A stretch of DNA of 32,313 nucleotides from an uncultured Bacteroidota bacterium (GCA_903916255.1 CAIWVW010000071.1:1-32313); one strand, 5' to 3'. Shown: positions 24,504 to 32,313, counted from the stretch's first letter. Made by a program: numbers and translations. Notes: generated by a model not told the origin, from the sequence alone.

Positions 24504-24643
24504 CTACTGTTTTAAGGTTTGCGAAATTACAAAAAAGAAGGGAGCCTCGCAGGCAATTAATATATGAAACAAGAAAAATTCGCCAACTACCGTCAAAATT
24601 CATCCATCCAACCAATATCATGTTCAGGTAACGGAAATTTCAG

Positions 24644-24651
24644 TACATTTG
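24644..24651 (+). promoter_or_regulatory. -7 element TACATTTG upstream of the 24697 gene
   Basis: TAnnTTTG match 45 bases before the ATG at 24697. No clear -33 box. Confidence 0.4.
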
Positions 24652-24696
24652 ATAAGAATTTGAAACTTGAAAATCAGCAACTAACCAACTCTCGCC

Positions 24697-27183
24697 ATGA
24701 AAAAACTACTTTGTATTTGTTCGGTTGTACTCGCATTTTGTTTTACCGAAATATCAAAAGCGCAGCAAATAATAACTATTGCCGGAAACAACAGACTTAC
24801 GGGATATAGCGGTGACGGGGGCCCTGCAACCGCTGCCGAAATAAATATAAATACCTTTTATAGCGGCGTAGCATTCGATAATTCGGGGAATACTTTTTTT
24901 GTTGATGGCGCCAACAATGTTATTCGTAAAATAAACTCCTCGGGAATAATATCCACCTATGCAGGAATCTATAACGTCAGCGGCTATTATGGCGATGGCG
25001 GCCCGGCCACAGCGGCTGAATTTAGCGGACCATGCAGTATTGCAGCCGACTATAAAGGCAATATTTATATTGCAGATGAAAATAATGATGTCATCAGGAA
25101 GGTAAACAGTTCGGGCGTAATCAGTACCGTAGCCGGGAATAATGCCAGCAGTTATGGTTATAGCGGTGATGGCGGGCCGGCAACAAATGCAGAGTTAAAC
25201 TACCCCATGTCGGTTGCTGCAGACAGCGCAGGTGATATCTACATTGCAGACGAACGGAATTTTATTATAAGAAAAGTAAACACTACAGGCATTATAACCA
25301 CGGCAGCAGGCACACCTTTAGCGGGTGGATACAGCGGAGACGGCGGGCCGGCCACTGCCGCTGAATTAAACGGTTCTATCTTCTATGTTTCTAACGATAC
25401 AAAAGGCAATTTTTACATAGTTGACTGTGATAATTTCAGGTTCCGCGAAGTGAACACTTCCGGTGTAATAACTACAATAGCCGGAAACGGAGTTCAGGGT
25501 ATTGCAGGAAGCGGTGGCCCGGCAACAGCCGCTTCTTTTCAATCACTCGGCGGGCTTGCAGTTGACAGTGCAGGGAATATCTGGTTATCTGTTGGCCAGA
25601 GTGAAGTGGATGAAGTGGTAAAATCCTCGGGAATTGTGAATACGATTATCGGAGCGCATAACCTGGGAGGATATTACGGGGACGGAGGCCCGGCTTTCCT
25701 GGCTGAAGTCGATTTTCCAGAAGGAATAGCTTTCGATAAACACTGGAACCTGGTAATGCCTGACCCGATTAGTAACGACATACGTGAAATAAACAATGCC
25801 ATGAAAGTTATTTTCGGCTATACCTACTATGACTACTGGAATAATTGCGATTACAACGGCTCACCAATGTATACCAACGTGAAAATGGAGCTGATAACAC
25901 CAACCGATACTTTATCTAACATAAGTGATGAAAATTCACTTTATTGGTTCTGTGTGCCAAAAGGAACTTATACAGTGGTATTTGACAGTACGTACAATAG
26001 CGGGTATAAAGTTATTTGCCCATCATCGCACCGCATAACAGTAACAGCCCCTGCAGATACGGTGGTAATGGGCTTTTCATGCCCGGGAACTTCATTTGAC
26101 CTGGCAGGCAACCTCAGCCTATGCATCGATACCCCATTAACCAATTCAAGCACTGCTACCATATCAGCTTGCATCTTCAATAATTATTGTGCACTTACTA
26201 GTGGAACCTTAAACCTTATTATTGATACCAACATTAAAGTAACAAGCTGGGTTGCACCCAGCGCCCCCAGCATCAGCGGAGACACCATGAAATGGAATTT
26301 TTCAAACCTGAGTGTATCCTTTAACCAAAACCAATGTGTATCTGTTACAGGTATTGTAAAAGATTCACTTGCCATTGCCACCGGCGACAGTAATTATGTA
26401 ACCATGTACCTTACTCCTGTTTCAGGCGATACAGCTCCATCGAACAACCTGGTGACCTATTGGGTAAAAAAATATCCCCGCAATTGTGTGGGCTTGCCTT
26501 ACGACCCTAATAATAAATCGGTATACCCGGAAGGGAACATCAATTCAGCCCAAAAACTTGATTATACCATCGAGTTCCAAAATACAGGCAATGCAACAGC
26601 TACCAATGTTATTATATATGATACCCTGAGCCCTTACGTAGATATTACAACACTATCTGTTAAATCGAGCAGTTTCCCATTAACCACCAGAATAATTGGC
26701 AATAACATAGTAGAGTTTATTTTTTCAAGCATTTACCTACCCGATTCTACAGGCAACCAAATTGGCAGCAAAGGAAATGTTATGTACAGCATTATGCCTA
26801 ACCCCAATCTTCCCAACGGCACACGCATAACCAATAAAGCAGGCATTTATTTTGATGCCAACCCTGAAATACAAACTAATACCACATTAAATACAATAGA
26901 CACCGCTATTCATACAGGAGTTGCTGCATTAGCGGCAAATACGCAGCATTTTATCTGTTTCCCGAATCCATTTACCACAACTACTACGGTTCTTTTCAAC
27001 ACTCATGAAAAGCATTACCTTGAAGTAGATGACCTAACGGGCCGCAAACTGAAATGGATTGAATGCAGCGGAACCCAATACAGCCTTAGTATGGAAGGAC
27101 TATCACAAGGTATTTACTTTTTAAGGGCGTTCGATAACAACCAACATTATATATCGACACAGAAATTGGTGGTAGAAAAATAA
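24697..27183 (+). CDS. Secreted NHL-repeat protein with T9SS C-terminal sorting domain
   Basis: 828 residues. The signal peptide ends EISKAQ (residue 22). Residues about 24-365 are six NHL-type propeller repeats with the recurring phrase GYSGDGGPATAAELN and blades such as NIYIADENNDVIRKVNSSG; six repeats fit one six-bladed propeller. Then comes a prealbumin-like segment, and about 620-740 a DUF11-like/DUF7619-like domain (LDYTIEFQNTGNATATNVII, YFDANPEIQTNT). The last about 75 residues are a Por_Secre_tail (FICFPNPFTTTTTVLF, QGIYFLRAF, ending LVVEK). Probably a surface or secreted binding protein; ligand unknown. A TTACAG-loop terminator starts at its stop codon. Confidence 0.9.
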   Translation: MKKLLCICSVVLAFCFTEISKAQQIITIAGNNRLTGYSGDGGPATAAEININTFYSGVAFDNSGNTFFVDGANNVIRKINSSGIISTYAGIYNVSGYYGDGGPATAAEFSGPCSIAADYKGNIYIADENNDVIRKVNSSGVISTVAGNNASSYGYSGDGGPATNAELNYPMSVAADSAGDIYIADERNFIIRKVNTTGIITTAAGTPLAGGYSGDGGPATAAELNGSIFYVSNDTKGNFYIVDCDNFRFREVNTSGVITTIAGNGVQGIAGSGGPATAASFQSLGGLAVDSAGNIWLSVGQSEVDEVVKSSGIVNTIIGAHNLGGYYGDGGPAFLAEVDFPEGIAFDKHWNLVMPDPISNDIREINNAMKVIFGYTYYDYWNNCDYNGSPMYTNVKMELITPTDTLSNISDENSLYWFCVPKGTYTVVFDSTYNSGYKVICPSSHRITVTAPADTVVMGFSCPGTSFDLAGNLSLCIDTPLTNSSTATISACIFNNYCALTSGTLNLIIDTNIKVTSWVAPSAPSISGDTMKWNFSNLSVSFNQNQCVSVTGIVKDSLAIATGDSNYVTMYLTPVSGDTAPSNNLVTYWVKKYPRNCVGLPYDPNNKSVYPEGNINSAQKLDYTIEFQNTGNATATNVIIYDTLSPYVDITTLSVKSSSFPLTTRIIGNNIVEFIFSSIYLPDSTGNQIGSKGNVMYSIMPNPNLPNGTRITNKAGIYFDANPEIQTNTTLNTIDTAIHTGVAALAANTQHFICFPNPFTTTTTVLFNTHEKHYLEVDDLTGRKLKWIECSGTQYSLSMEGLSQGIYFLRAFDNNQHYISTQKLVVEK

Positions 27184-27215
27184 TAAATCCCGGTCTTACA
27201 GGACCGGGATTTATT
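27182..27215. terminator. Strong terminator with TTACAG loop
   Basis: Perfect 14-bp stem (27182-27195 with 27202-27215) and the loop TTACAG. The first arm overlaps the stop codon of the NHL gene. Its loop and GC stem match the hairpin array at 15893, with TTACAG for TTACGG. Confidence 0.8.
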
Positions 27216-27268
27216 ATAATTAGCGTTCAAATGCCTTACAGGGCAATTTTTTAAGCCTTACGGGACTT
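27182..27268 (+). repeat. Second cluster of TTAC(G/A)G-loop hairpins
   Basis: Three hairpins: the terminator (27182-27215), TGCC-TTACAG-GGCA (27232-27245) and AAGCC-TTACGG-GACTT (27253-27268, with the same C/A mismatch as the first hairpin at 15893). A degenerate CCTTAACGGA follows near 27289. Like the main array, the cluster begins at the 3' end of a + strand gene. Confidence 0.65.
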
Positions 27269-27470
27269 GCTTCACATTAACGTTTCTACCTTAACGGATT
27301 ATTTTTTTATAGGTTACAAATCAATCAGGTCATTTCTTCATTTTATCTGAAATTCAGTTGGTAATTTTAGTTTAATTTTCTCTTTTACCCAACCTTTCCC
27401 CTATTCTCTCCGTTAGGGTGTAATAAACAGGTAATCTATAAGTTTATTAATCGCCCCTAAATTCAAAAGT

Positions 27471-28433
27471 ATGAATACATTTTTCAGGAAACTAACAGTG
27501 GCAGCCACTGTTGCTGTTATAACAGTTGCATTCAGTTGCAAAAAAGATTCGCCAACACCAACCCCCACTACCACAACTACAACAACCCCTACCGGGGAAG
27601 GCTACACTTCTATGTCAGATTTCTTTGCTAAAAATGGAGTTGCCGCCCAAACTTATACCATTACCGGCTCATCCGGAGGAAGCTTTAGGTCTCCACAGGG
27701 AACCGTGGTAACCATACCGCCTAATGCATTTCTTAACAGTTCCTTGCAGGTAGTTACCGGTCCGGTTACCATTACATTTAAAGATATCTACAAAAAAAGC
27801 GATATGCTTCTCTCTAATATTGCTGCAACCACTACTACCGGGGCACCATTAAAATCGGGCGGGGAATTTTATATAAAACCAACTTCAGGAGGCAATGCCC
27901 TTACGCTTGCAAATGCTATAACTGTTACACAACCCCTGGACACATTATCTGCTCCGGATAGCGCAATGAATGTTTATTACAGGGATACGGCAGGATGGGC
28001 TCTTGCTAACCTTAATGCATCCATTGTGGCAAACGCTTCCGGCTATCTGACCACGCTTTATACATTAACTACCCCTCCCACCGCCGGCACCTGGTGTAAT
28101 AGTGACGACCCTTCCTATTTTTCGGCCTACACACAGGGCACTTTAGTGTTGCAGGAAACCGATAACGCTACCGATTATGGCACCAATGTTTATTTGGTTT
28201 TTAAAGGGATAAACACTACAGATGCATGTCACACAGGGTTCGGCAATAATTTCAATTTTACAAACTGTGTTCCCGTGGGGCTGCAATGTACTGCTGTGGC
28301 TTTGGGGGTTAAAAACGGTACATTGTATAGTGCTATAATACCTTTAACTATTACATCCAGTCAAACAATTAGTTTCTCACTGACCGCAACAACAACCGCA
28401 GCATTTAAAGCAGCTTTGGAAGCCCTGAATTAG
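27471..28433 (+). CDS. Thr-rich lipoprotein, function unknown
   Basis: 320 residues with a lipobox AFSC (Cys23), then a Thr/Pro linker of about 20 residues that would hold it off the membrane. The mature part is beta-rich (GSFRSPQGTVVTIPPNAFLN, GPVTITFKDIYKKSDMLLSN, GEFYIKPTSGGNALTLANAI), resembling ZU5-like or surface-anchored Bacteroidota lipoproteins; no firm family. The GTVVTIPPNAF phrase is common in such proteins. A strong terminator follows, then a decayed copy of the same gene. Confidence 0.75.
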   Translation: MNTFFRKLTVAATVAVITVAFSCKKDSPTPTPTTTTTTTPTGEGYTSMSDFFAKNGVAAQTYTITGSSGGSFRSPQGTVVTIPPNAFLNSSLQVVTGPVTITFKDIYKKSDMLLSNIAATTTTGAPLKSGGEFYIKPTSGGNALTLANAITVTQPLDTLSAPDSAMNVYYRDTAGWALANLNASIVANASGYLTTLYTLTTPPTAGTWCNSDDPSYFSAYTQGTLVLQETDNATDYGTNVYLVFKGINTTDACHTGFGNNFNFTNCVPVGLQCTAVALGVKNGTLYSAIIPLTITSSQTISFSLTATTTAAFKAALEALN

Positions 28434-28459
28434 TGTGTTTGGTTTATTGGTTAACTTAA

Positions 28460-28492
28460 AAGTCCCCCTGACGATAAATGACAGGGGGACTT
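28460..28492. terminator. Terminator of the 27471 lipoprotein gene
   Basis: 11-bp perfect stem (28460-28470 with 28482-28492), AAGTCCCCCTG/CAGGGGGACTT, followed by a T-rich stretch. Confidence 0.85.
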
Positions 28493-28632
28493 ATTTATGC
28501 CGGTTTTACCATTCATTGCTTAAAACCTACCATATAATAAGTGAAACCCGCCATACGATAAGTGTAGCTTCTATCTTCAAAAATTACTATGTTACTTTGT
28601 TTCGGTTATTAATTCTGAACCCTTACACATAT

Positions 28633-28781
28633 ATGGACTCCTTTTACCGGAAAATAGTTTGCGCCATAATTGTAGCAGTAATAACTGTTGTATTCGGGCG
28701 TATAAAAACCAGCCCGAAAAATCTTATGGCAAAAGGTTCAGCCAGTATTGTATTTAATCAGCAATTGCGGCATTGAATTAG
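28633..28781 (+). pseudogene. Internally deleted duplicate of the 27471 lipoprotein gene
   Basis: The start MDSFYRKIVCAIIVAVITVV aligns with MNTFFRKLTVAATVAVITVA of the gene at 27471, but the lipobox Cys has become Arg (FGRIKTSP versus FSCKKDSP). After about 30 codons the frame turns into unrelated sequence and stops at 28776. The sequence around the parent's stop is kept: TGAATTAG (28774-28781), then TGTGTTT and TGGTTAA, in the same order as after the parent (28426-28433 onwards), and a terminator follows. So both ends survive and the middle of about 0.8 kb is lost. Unlikely to make a working protein. Confidence 0.75.
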
Positions 28782-28806
28782 GCTTTGTGTGTTTAGTGGT
28801 TAAATA

Positions 28807-28837
28807 AAAAACCCTGACTGTAAACGTCAGGGTTTTT
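28807..28837. terminator. Terminator downstream of the lipoprotein remnant
   Basis: 12-bp perfect stem (28807-28818 with 28826-28837), AAAAACCCTGAC/GTCAGGGTTTTT, T-run on both strands. It may also serve the minus-strand gene ending at 28881. Confidence 0.85.
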
Positions 28838-28858
28838 GCTTTTGAGAAAAGAATTCGG

Positions 28859-28879
28859 ATAATTGCCAGTCGGGCTCCG
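28859..28879. repeat. 21-bp dispersed repeat, copy 2
   Basis: Identical to 18009-18029; lies just past the 3' end of the 28881 gene. Confidence 0.7.
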
Positions 28880-28880
28880 G

Positions 28881-29936
28881 CTATTTTACCACCGTAAATT
28901 TTCCGGCATCAATAAAGTTGCCTGTTTTATCGGAAATACGGTAGAAATATAATCCGTTAGCTAAAGCGGAAGTATTAATATTCGCCAATTTATTGGAGAA
29001 ATCCGTAGTAGAAATTTGTCTGCCTGTAATATCCATAATAACCACAGAGCCATTTTCAGCAGAAGCCAATTTAATATTCAGCACCGTGTTGGCAGGGTTA
29101 GGATAAACCAACGAGCCAGCGTTGTAGGTTATTTGTTCAATACCAGTAACACTGGTATTTTTCAACCAGCTGGCTACTTTTACAGCTCCGTTTTTCATAT
29201 TCATGGTAAGCATCGGGTAGCCCAGGCTGTCAGCAATCCAGCTATAGGTTGTATCGCCATTCAGGGTTCGGCTGTGCGGTACATAAACCCATTTTCCGGT
29301 AACAGTATCACGCACAAAGGTGCTGTCGAGCGTATGGGTAATATTGCGGTGACGCAATACATTTTTAGTGCCGTAAGGGGTGGTGCAAACGCCATAGGAA
29401 TCCACGGTATCATTATAACCAACAAGGGATTGAATTCGTAATGAATCGAAAATAGAATCGTTAACAGGTATCTGTATCCTGTATGCATAGTTACCTGACC
29501 AACCTTCTAAATAGGTTAAGGTAAACTTATATAGTTCCTGCGAACTGGGCCTGTATACTACAGGATACGGATGAGCATTAATATTTTCCACCTCGCCGTA
29601 AAGTTGCAATTCGCTGCTGGCATTGTTTACATAAGCGTCGAGCAGGTTCCCAATGCTGTATTCCAGGGCTACATTGGCAGCAGGATAAAACCCTGCAAAA
29701 GTGGTGGATGATGGGGAAACGCATTTAATAGTATCGATTGTGGATGATGTAAGTGAACTATAATTCCATGTAACACCGGGGCCTGAAGGGGTAGGCACAA
29801 CCGCTGCATTAGAATCGTTCACCACCACAAACTTATCTCCAACAGCGGGGAAATCACTCGTTGAGGCGGTAATCTGGGCATTTAAAGCTGCCACGCCCAT
29901 AAGGCAAGAGGCTAAAAGTAGAGTCGTTTTTTTCAT
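28881..29936 (-). CDS. Secreted protein with T9SS C-terminal sorting domain
   Basis: 351 residues from ATG 29936, with a signal peptide ending ALNAQ. The frame extends to a TTG at 29957, but that codon lies inside the -7 box, so 29936 is the start. The mature body (SDFPAVGDKFVVVNDSNA, GPGVTWNYSSLTSSTIDTIK, GVCTTPYGTKNVLRHRNITH) is a beta-rich domain seen in other T9SS cargo; no enzymatic motif is visible. The last about 75 residues are a Por_Secre_tail (LVYPNPANTVLNIKLAS, NGLYFYRI, ending KFTVVK). Role unknown. Confidence 0.88.
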   Translation of the reverse strand: MKKTTLLLASCLMGVAALNAQITASTSDFPAVGDKFVVVNDSNAAVVPTPSGPGVTWNYSSLTSSTIDTIKCVSPSSTTFAGFYPAANVALEYSIGNLLDAYVNNASSELQLYGEVENINAHPYPVVYRPSSQELYKFTLTYLEGWSGNYAYRIQIPVNDSIFDSLRIQSLVGYNDTVDSYGVCTTPYGTKNVLRHRNITHTLDSTFVRDTVTGKWVYVPHSRTLNGDTTYSWIADSLGYPMLTMNMKNGAVKVASWLKNTSVTGIEQITYNAGSLVYPNPANTVLNIKLASAENGSVVIMDITGRQISTTDFSNKLANINTSALANGLYFYRISDKTGNFIDAGKFTVVK

Positions 29937-29954
29937 GTTGTTTAATTTATGTTG

Positions 29955-29962
29955 CAAAAGTA
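29955..29962 (-). promoter_or_regulatory. -7 element TACTTTTG upstream of the 29936 gene
   Basis: TAnnTTTG on the minus strand, 18 bases before the ATG at 29936. It overlaps the alternative TTG start at 29957 and rules that start out. Confidence 0.55.
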
Positions 29963-30149
29963 ATATTTTTAAAATACCAAAGGTTCTATTTAAAAGCTAC
30001 TTATATTACCTGGAGGTTTACCAAATATTAGCTTATCTTTAGCAATGCCCCATACCTTGTTAAGGTTAGGTTATTTCGCACATGCCCTGATGTTTATAGC
30101 TTATAGCTGTAATAGCTTATTCTAATTTCGCCGCAAAATAAAACCCGCG

Positions 30150-30599
30150 ATGAAAAAGACACTTGTATACCTTACTTTCTGCACGCTTAGTTTTTCATTT
30201 TTCACCATTTGTTCTGCTCAAACGAAAACCAAAGCCAAATCCGCTGCAACTACTGCCGGAACCCCTGCACCTGCAACTGCCCCTTATAACGGACCTAAAG
30301 GATGCCCTGCCGCTATGACCGAGGAAGAATTTAAAAGCGTTAAAAAAACAGTGAGCGATGAAACCGATATGGATGAAGTGCTGAATGTGGCTAAAAAAGT
30401 GGCCGTGGCCCATTGTTTTTCGGCCGAGCAGGTGAAAACCCTCATGCCCTATTTAAAAAGCGACGACAACAGGTTTGAGTTTTTTAAAACAATTTATCCG
30501 CATATTTTCGACCAAAACAACTACCCTATTATTGGTTCCACCTTTAAAGACGCATCTTATAAAGATAAAATACGTGTCTATGTAAACTCGCTCGAGTAA
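30150..30599 (+). CDS. Exported DUF4476-domain protein (first of three)
   Basis: 149 residues. The signal peptide ends TICSAQ, then comes a Lys/Ala/Thr/Pro linker. The DUF4476 domain covers about residues 52-149: GCPAAMTEEEFKSVKKTVSD, AVAHCFSAEQVKTLMPYLKS, DNRFEFFKTIYPHIFDQNNY. It has the two conserved Cys (before PAAM and in AHCFS). The domain is all-helical, common in Bacteroidota exported proteins, with no known role. More diverged than the next two copies; separated from them by a 197-base gap with its own promoter. Confidence 0.85.
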   Translation: MKKTLVYLTFCTLSFSFFTICSAQTKTKAKSAATTAGTPAPATAPYNGPKGCPAAMTEEEFKSVKKTVSDETDMDEVLNVAKKVAVAHCFSAEQVKTLMPYLKSDDNRFEFFKTIYPHIFDQNNYPIIGSTFKDASYKDKIRVYVNSLE

Positions 30600-30754
30600 T
30601 TATTTGTTTGGTGAAGCGTTTTTTATTTTACTTTTGTGTTTAATACATAAACCAAAAAGATTGCTGCATTATTACTTTCAGTTTTTGTGCGTTTTTTAAA
30701 TGTTAAAATTTATTAAATGAATATTGGCTTCACAAAGCCTTCACTCCCCTGAAA

Positions 30755-30762
30755 TACTTTTG
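30755..30762 (+). promoter_or_regulatory. -7 element TACTTTTG upstream of the second DUF4476 gene
   Basis: TAnnTTTG match 34 bases before the ATG at 30797. Confidence 0.5.
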
Positions 30763-30796
30763 ACGCAATTTTAACAATTAAAAAACAAAACAAAAC

Positions 30797-31321
30797 ATGA
30801 AAAGAATCTTGTATTTCGCCTGTCTGCTAACCCCTGCAATCGGACTATGCCAAACAGGAACCACCACCACTCAGCAAACAACCACCATGCCTTCGATGAA
30901 TGTAACCATTGGCGGCACCGGAATGACTACCCAGCAAACTACGGTTACCACCACCACTACTACAACCGGTGACCAAACCCAGCAAGCACCTCCGCCGGCA
31001 CAGGCTGCGCCGCCGGCACAAACAGGCTGCCAGATGCCAATGGCTTATGGCAACTATGAAAGCGCCAAGAAGAGCATTGCAGCCAAAGATTTTGAAGACA
31101 CTAAAATGACCCTTGCCAAACAAATTACCAGCGGAAACTGCTTGTCTGCCGAGCAAATCAGGGGAATTATGAAGTTGTTCGGATTTGAACAAACAAAACT
31201 CGATTATGCAAAATACGCTTACGACCATTGCACCGATAAAAGCAATTACTTCAAAGTGAATGATGCATTCCAGTTCGACAATTCCTCCAAAGAATTGAAC
31301 GACTACATAAGCGCACATTAA
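30797..31321 (+). CDS. Exported DUF4476 protein with Thr/Gln-rich linker (second of three)
   Basis: 174 residues. Signal peptide ending IGLCQ (residue 19). Residues 20-77 are a low-complexity linker rich in Thr, Gln, Pro and Ala (QQTTVTTTTTTTGDQ, then PPPAQAAPPAQ). The DUF4476 domain starts at GCQMPM and has NCLSAEQIRGIMKLFGFEQT, YAYDHCTDKSNYFKVNDAFQ and a conserved end. The domain is about four-fifths identical by eye to that of the next gene. The stop is 19 bases before the start of that gene, so they are co-transcribed. Confidence 0.88.
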   Translation: MKRILYFACLLTPAIGLCQTGTTTTQQTTTMPSMNVTIGGTGMTTQQTTVTTTTTTTGDQTQQAPPPAQAAPPAQTGCQMPMAYGNYESAKKSIAAKDFEDTKMTLAKQITSGNCLSAEQIRGIMKLFGFEQTKLDYAKYAYDHCTDKSNYFKVNDAFQFDNSSKELNDYISAH

Positions 31322-31340
31322 TTAACATTCACCCCTTACT

Positions 31341-32234
31341 ATGAAAACCAAAATTCTTTTAGGTGTTGTACTTTTATTGTCTGCATGGCAAATAAAGGCG
31401 CAAACTAATAACCTGATTATATTCGACCAGCAAGGCGAGCCTTTTTATGCCATCGTAAACGGAGTGCAGCAAAATGCAACGCCGCAAACCAATGTAAAAG
31501 TAACCGGTTTAACAGGCAACCCTGTTAAAGTAACCGTTATGTTTAAAGACTCCCTTATTCCGGCTATCACCAAGAACGCTTATTTTCAGGATAATGGTTC
31601 GGAAGAAACCTATAATGTGGTTGTGAAAAAAGATGGGGAACATGTGCTCCGTTTTATGAATGTAGTTCCTATTCCGCAAGCGCCTGCTCCCGTTCAAAAC
31701 CAAAATGTGGTGAATTACAACTCTACCCCGCCACCTACTTCAACTACCGTGGTGCAACAAACAACAACTACTACCACAACCACTGATGGGGGCGTGCCTG
31801 CCAATGTAACTATGAATGTAAACGGAGCCAATGTAGGAATGAACATGGGCGGCGTGCAGCAAACAACGGTTACCACCACCACTACCAATACGACTCCTCC
31901 GCCACCGGCACAGGCTGCGCCACCTGCACCCACAGGATGCCAGATGCCTATGCCGCATGATGATTATGAAAGTGCAAAAAGAAGCATTGCAGCCAAAGAT
32001 TTTGAGGATACAAAGTTGACTCTTGCCAAACAAATCAATGGAGGAAATTGCATGTCGGCGGAACAAATAAGGGGCATAATGCAGTTGTTCACCTTTGAGC
32101 AAACCAAACTCACTTTTGCCAAGTTTGCTTACGACCATTGTTCCGACAAAGGCAACTACTTCAAAGTGAATGATGCGTTCCAATTCGACAATTCGTCCAA
32201 AGAATTGAACGACTACATAAGCAGCCATCAGTAA
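31341..32234 (+). CDS. Exported DUF4476 protein with extra N-terminal domain (third of three)
   Basis: 297 residues. Signal peptide ending WQIKAQ (residue 21). Residues about 22-115 are an extra beta-rich domain not found in the other two copies (NLIIFDQQGEPFYAIVNGVQ, TGLTGNPVKVTVMFKDSL), similar to N-domains that occur with DUF4476 elsewhere. Then a Thr/Gln/Pro/Asn linker (about 125-205, including VVQQTTTTTTTTDGG and QQTTVTTTTTNTT), and the DUF4476 domain from GCQMPM to the end (NDAFQFDNSSKELNDYISSH). The shared linker and domain suggest duplication plus gain or loss of the N-domain. Transcription ends at a strong terminator. Confidence 0.88.
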   Translation: MKTKILLGVVLLLSAWQIKAQTNNLIIFDQQGEPFYAIVNGVQQNATPQTNVKVTGLTGNPVKVTVMFKDSLIPAITKNAYFQDNGSEETYNVVVKKDGEHVLRFMNVVPIPQAPAPVQNQNVVNYNSTPPPTSTTVVQQTTTTTTTTDGGVPANVTMNVNGANVGMNMGGVQQTTVTTTTTNTTPPPPAQAAPPAPTGCQMPMPHDDYESAKRSIAAKDFEDTKLTLAKQINGGNCMSAEQIRGIMQLFTFEQTKLTFAKFAYDHCSDKGNYFKVNDAFQFDNSSKELNDYISSHQ

Positions 32235-32263
32235 GCTAAGAGCTAAAAGTGAAGAGCTAAGAG

Positions 32264-32305
32264 TAAAAAGGCTTTTGCGGAATAAAATCTGTAAAAGCCT
32301 TTTTA
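32264..32305. terminator. Terminator of the DUF4476 unit
   Basis: 13-bp perfect stem (32264-32276 with 32293-32305), TAAAAAGGCTTTT/AAAAGCCTTTTTA, with a 16-base loop. Confidence 0.8.
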
Positions 32306-32313
32306 GTTTTCAA

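Noticed and set aside
24419-24540. T-box riboswitch before thrS
   Set aside because: No T-box consensus, specifier loop or antiterminator pair; the element is a simple repeat-word hairpin, and T-boxes are not typical of Bacteroidota.
24564-24809. 81-codon frame before and into the NHL gene
   Set aside because: It overlaps the signal peptide of a well-supported gene in another frame and resembles nothing.
28435-28632. N-terminal part of the frame 28435-28776
   Set aside because: Only 28633 onwards resembles the upstream lipoprotein; the earlier part spans the terminator of that gene and looks non-coding.
30845-31318. 157-codon antisense frame (and a similar one at 31740-32228)
   Set aside because: Both are mirror frames of the two paralogous DUF4476 genes; they look alike only because the sense genes do.

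Overview
The window looks like a piece of a Bacteroidota chromosome, probably from the Chitinophagales/Sphingobacteriales side. Evidence: at least four secreted proteins end in a type IX secretion (T9SS) C-terminal sorting domain; Bacteroidota-only or Bacteroidota-rich families occur (DUF4476, SprB-type repeats, OMP_b-brl outer-membrane barrels with a carboxypeptidase-regulatory N-domain); genes are preceded by the TAnnTTTG -7 promoter element of this phylum; and Shine-Dalgarno sequences are mostly absent. Stop codons are used as in the standard code. I found no rRNA, tRNA, CRISPR array, prophage or complete insertion sequence.

Layout. 1-180 holds strong inverted repeats and a poly-C run. 180-497(-) is a YhbQ-like GIY-YIG gene broken by one in-frame amber codon. 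582-4428(-) is a two-gene unit: a CBM9-like lipoprotein followed by a large outer-membrane barrel protein, both carrying odd Gly/His-rich tracts; a third, divergent envelope protein (4587-5471) also has a short Gly run. 5589-10317(-) has two big secreted proteins: an SprB-repeat T9SS protein with an exact 225-bp period, and a Gly/Tyr-repeat, tail-fibre-like protein. 10598-11332(+) is the tRNA1(Val) A37 methyltransferase; 11455-12873(+) is a GloVer-repeat T9SS protein. 12953-15882 holds small envelope proteins (coiled-coil lipoprotein, DUF2007 protein with an overlapping zinc-ribbon gene, others).

15893-16266 is the most unusual stretch: eleven tandem hairpins with a constant TTACGG loop, stems that change in a compensated way, and T-rich tails. 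A smaller, related cluster lies at 27182-27268. Both begin a few bases after the stop codon of a + strand gene.

16448-20922 holds small accessory genes: LprI-like and PrcB-like secreted proteins, DinB, a small membrane protein, an HxlR regulator with a symmetric operator between divergent promoters, a lipoprotein, a membrane protein and an AraC-type regulator. 21243-24418(-) is the housekeeping operon thrS-infC-rpmI-rplT; infC appears to start at an AUA codon behind a perfect Shine-Dalgarno sequence, nine codons upstream of the first ATG. 24697-28781(+) has an NHL-repeat T9SS protein, a Thr-rich lipoprotein and a decayed tandem copy of that lipoprotein gene. 28881-29936(-) is another T9SS protein. 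30150-32234(+) is a run of three DUF4476 genes, the last two being close paralogues in one transcription unit.

The window is mainly envelope and secretome genes around a translation operon, with several families of short intergenic repeats. Assignments rest on reading the sequence and recalling families; no database search was run.
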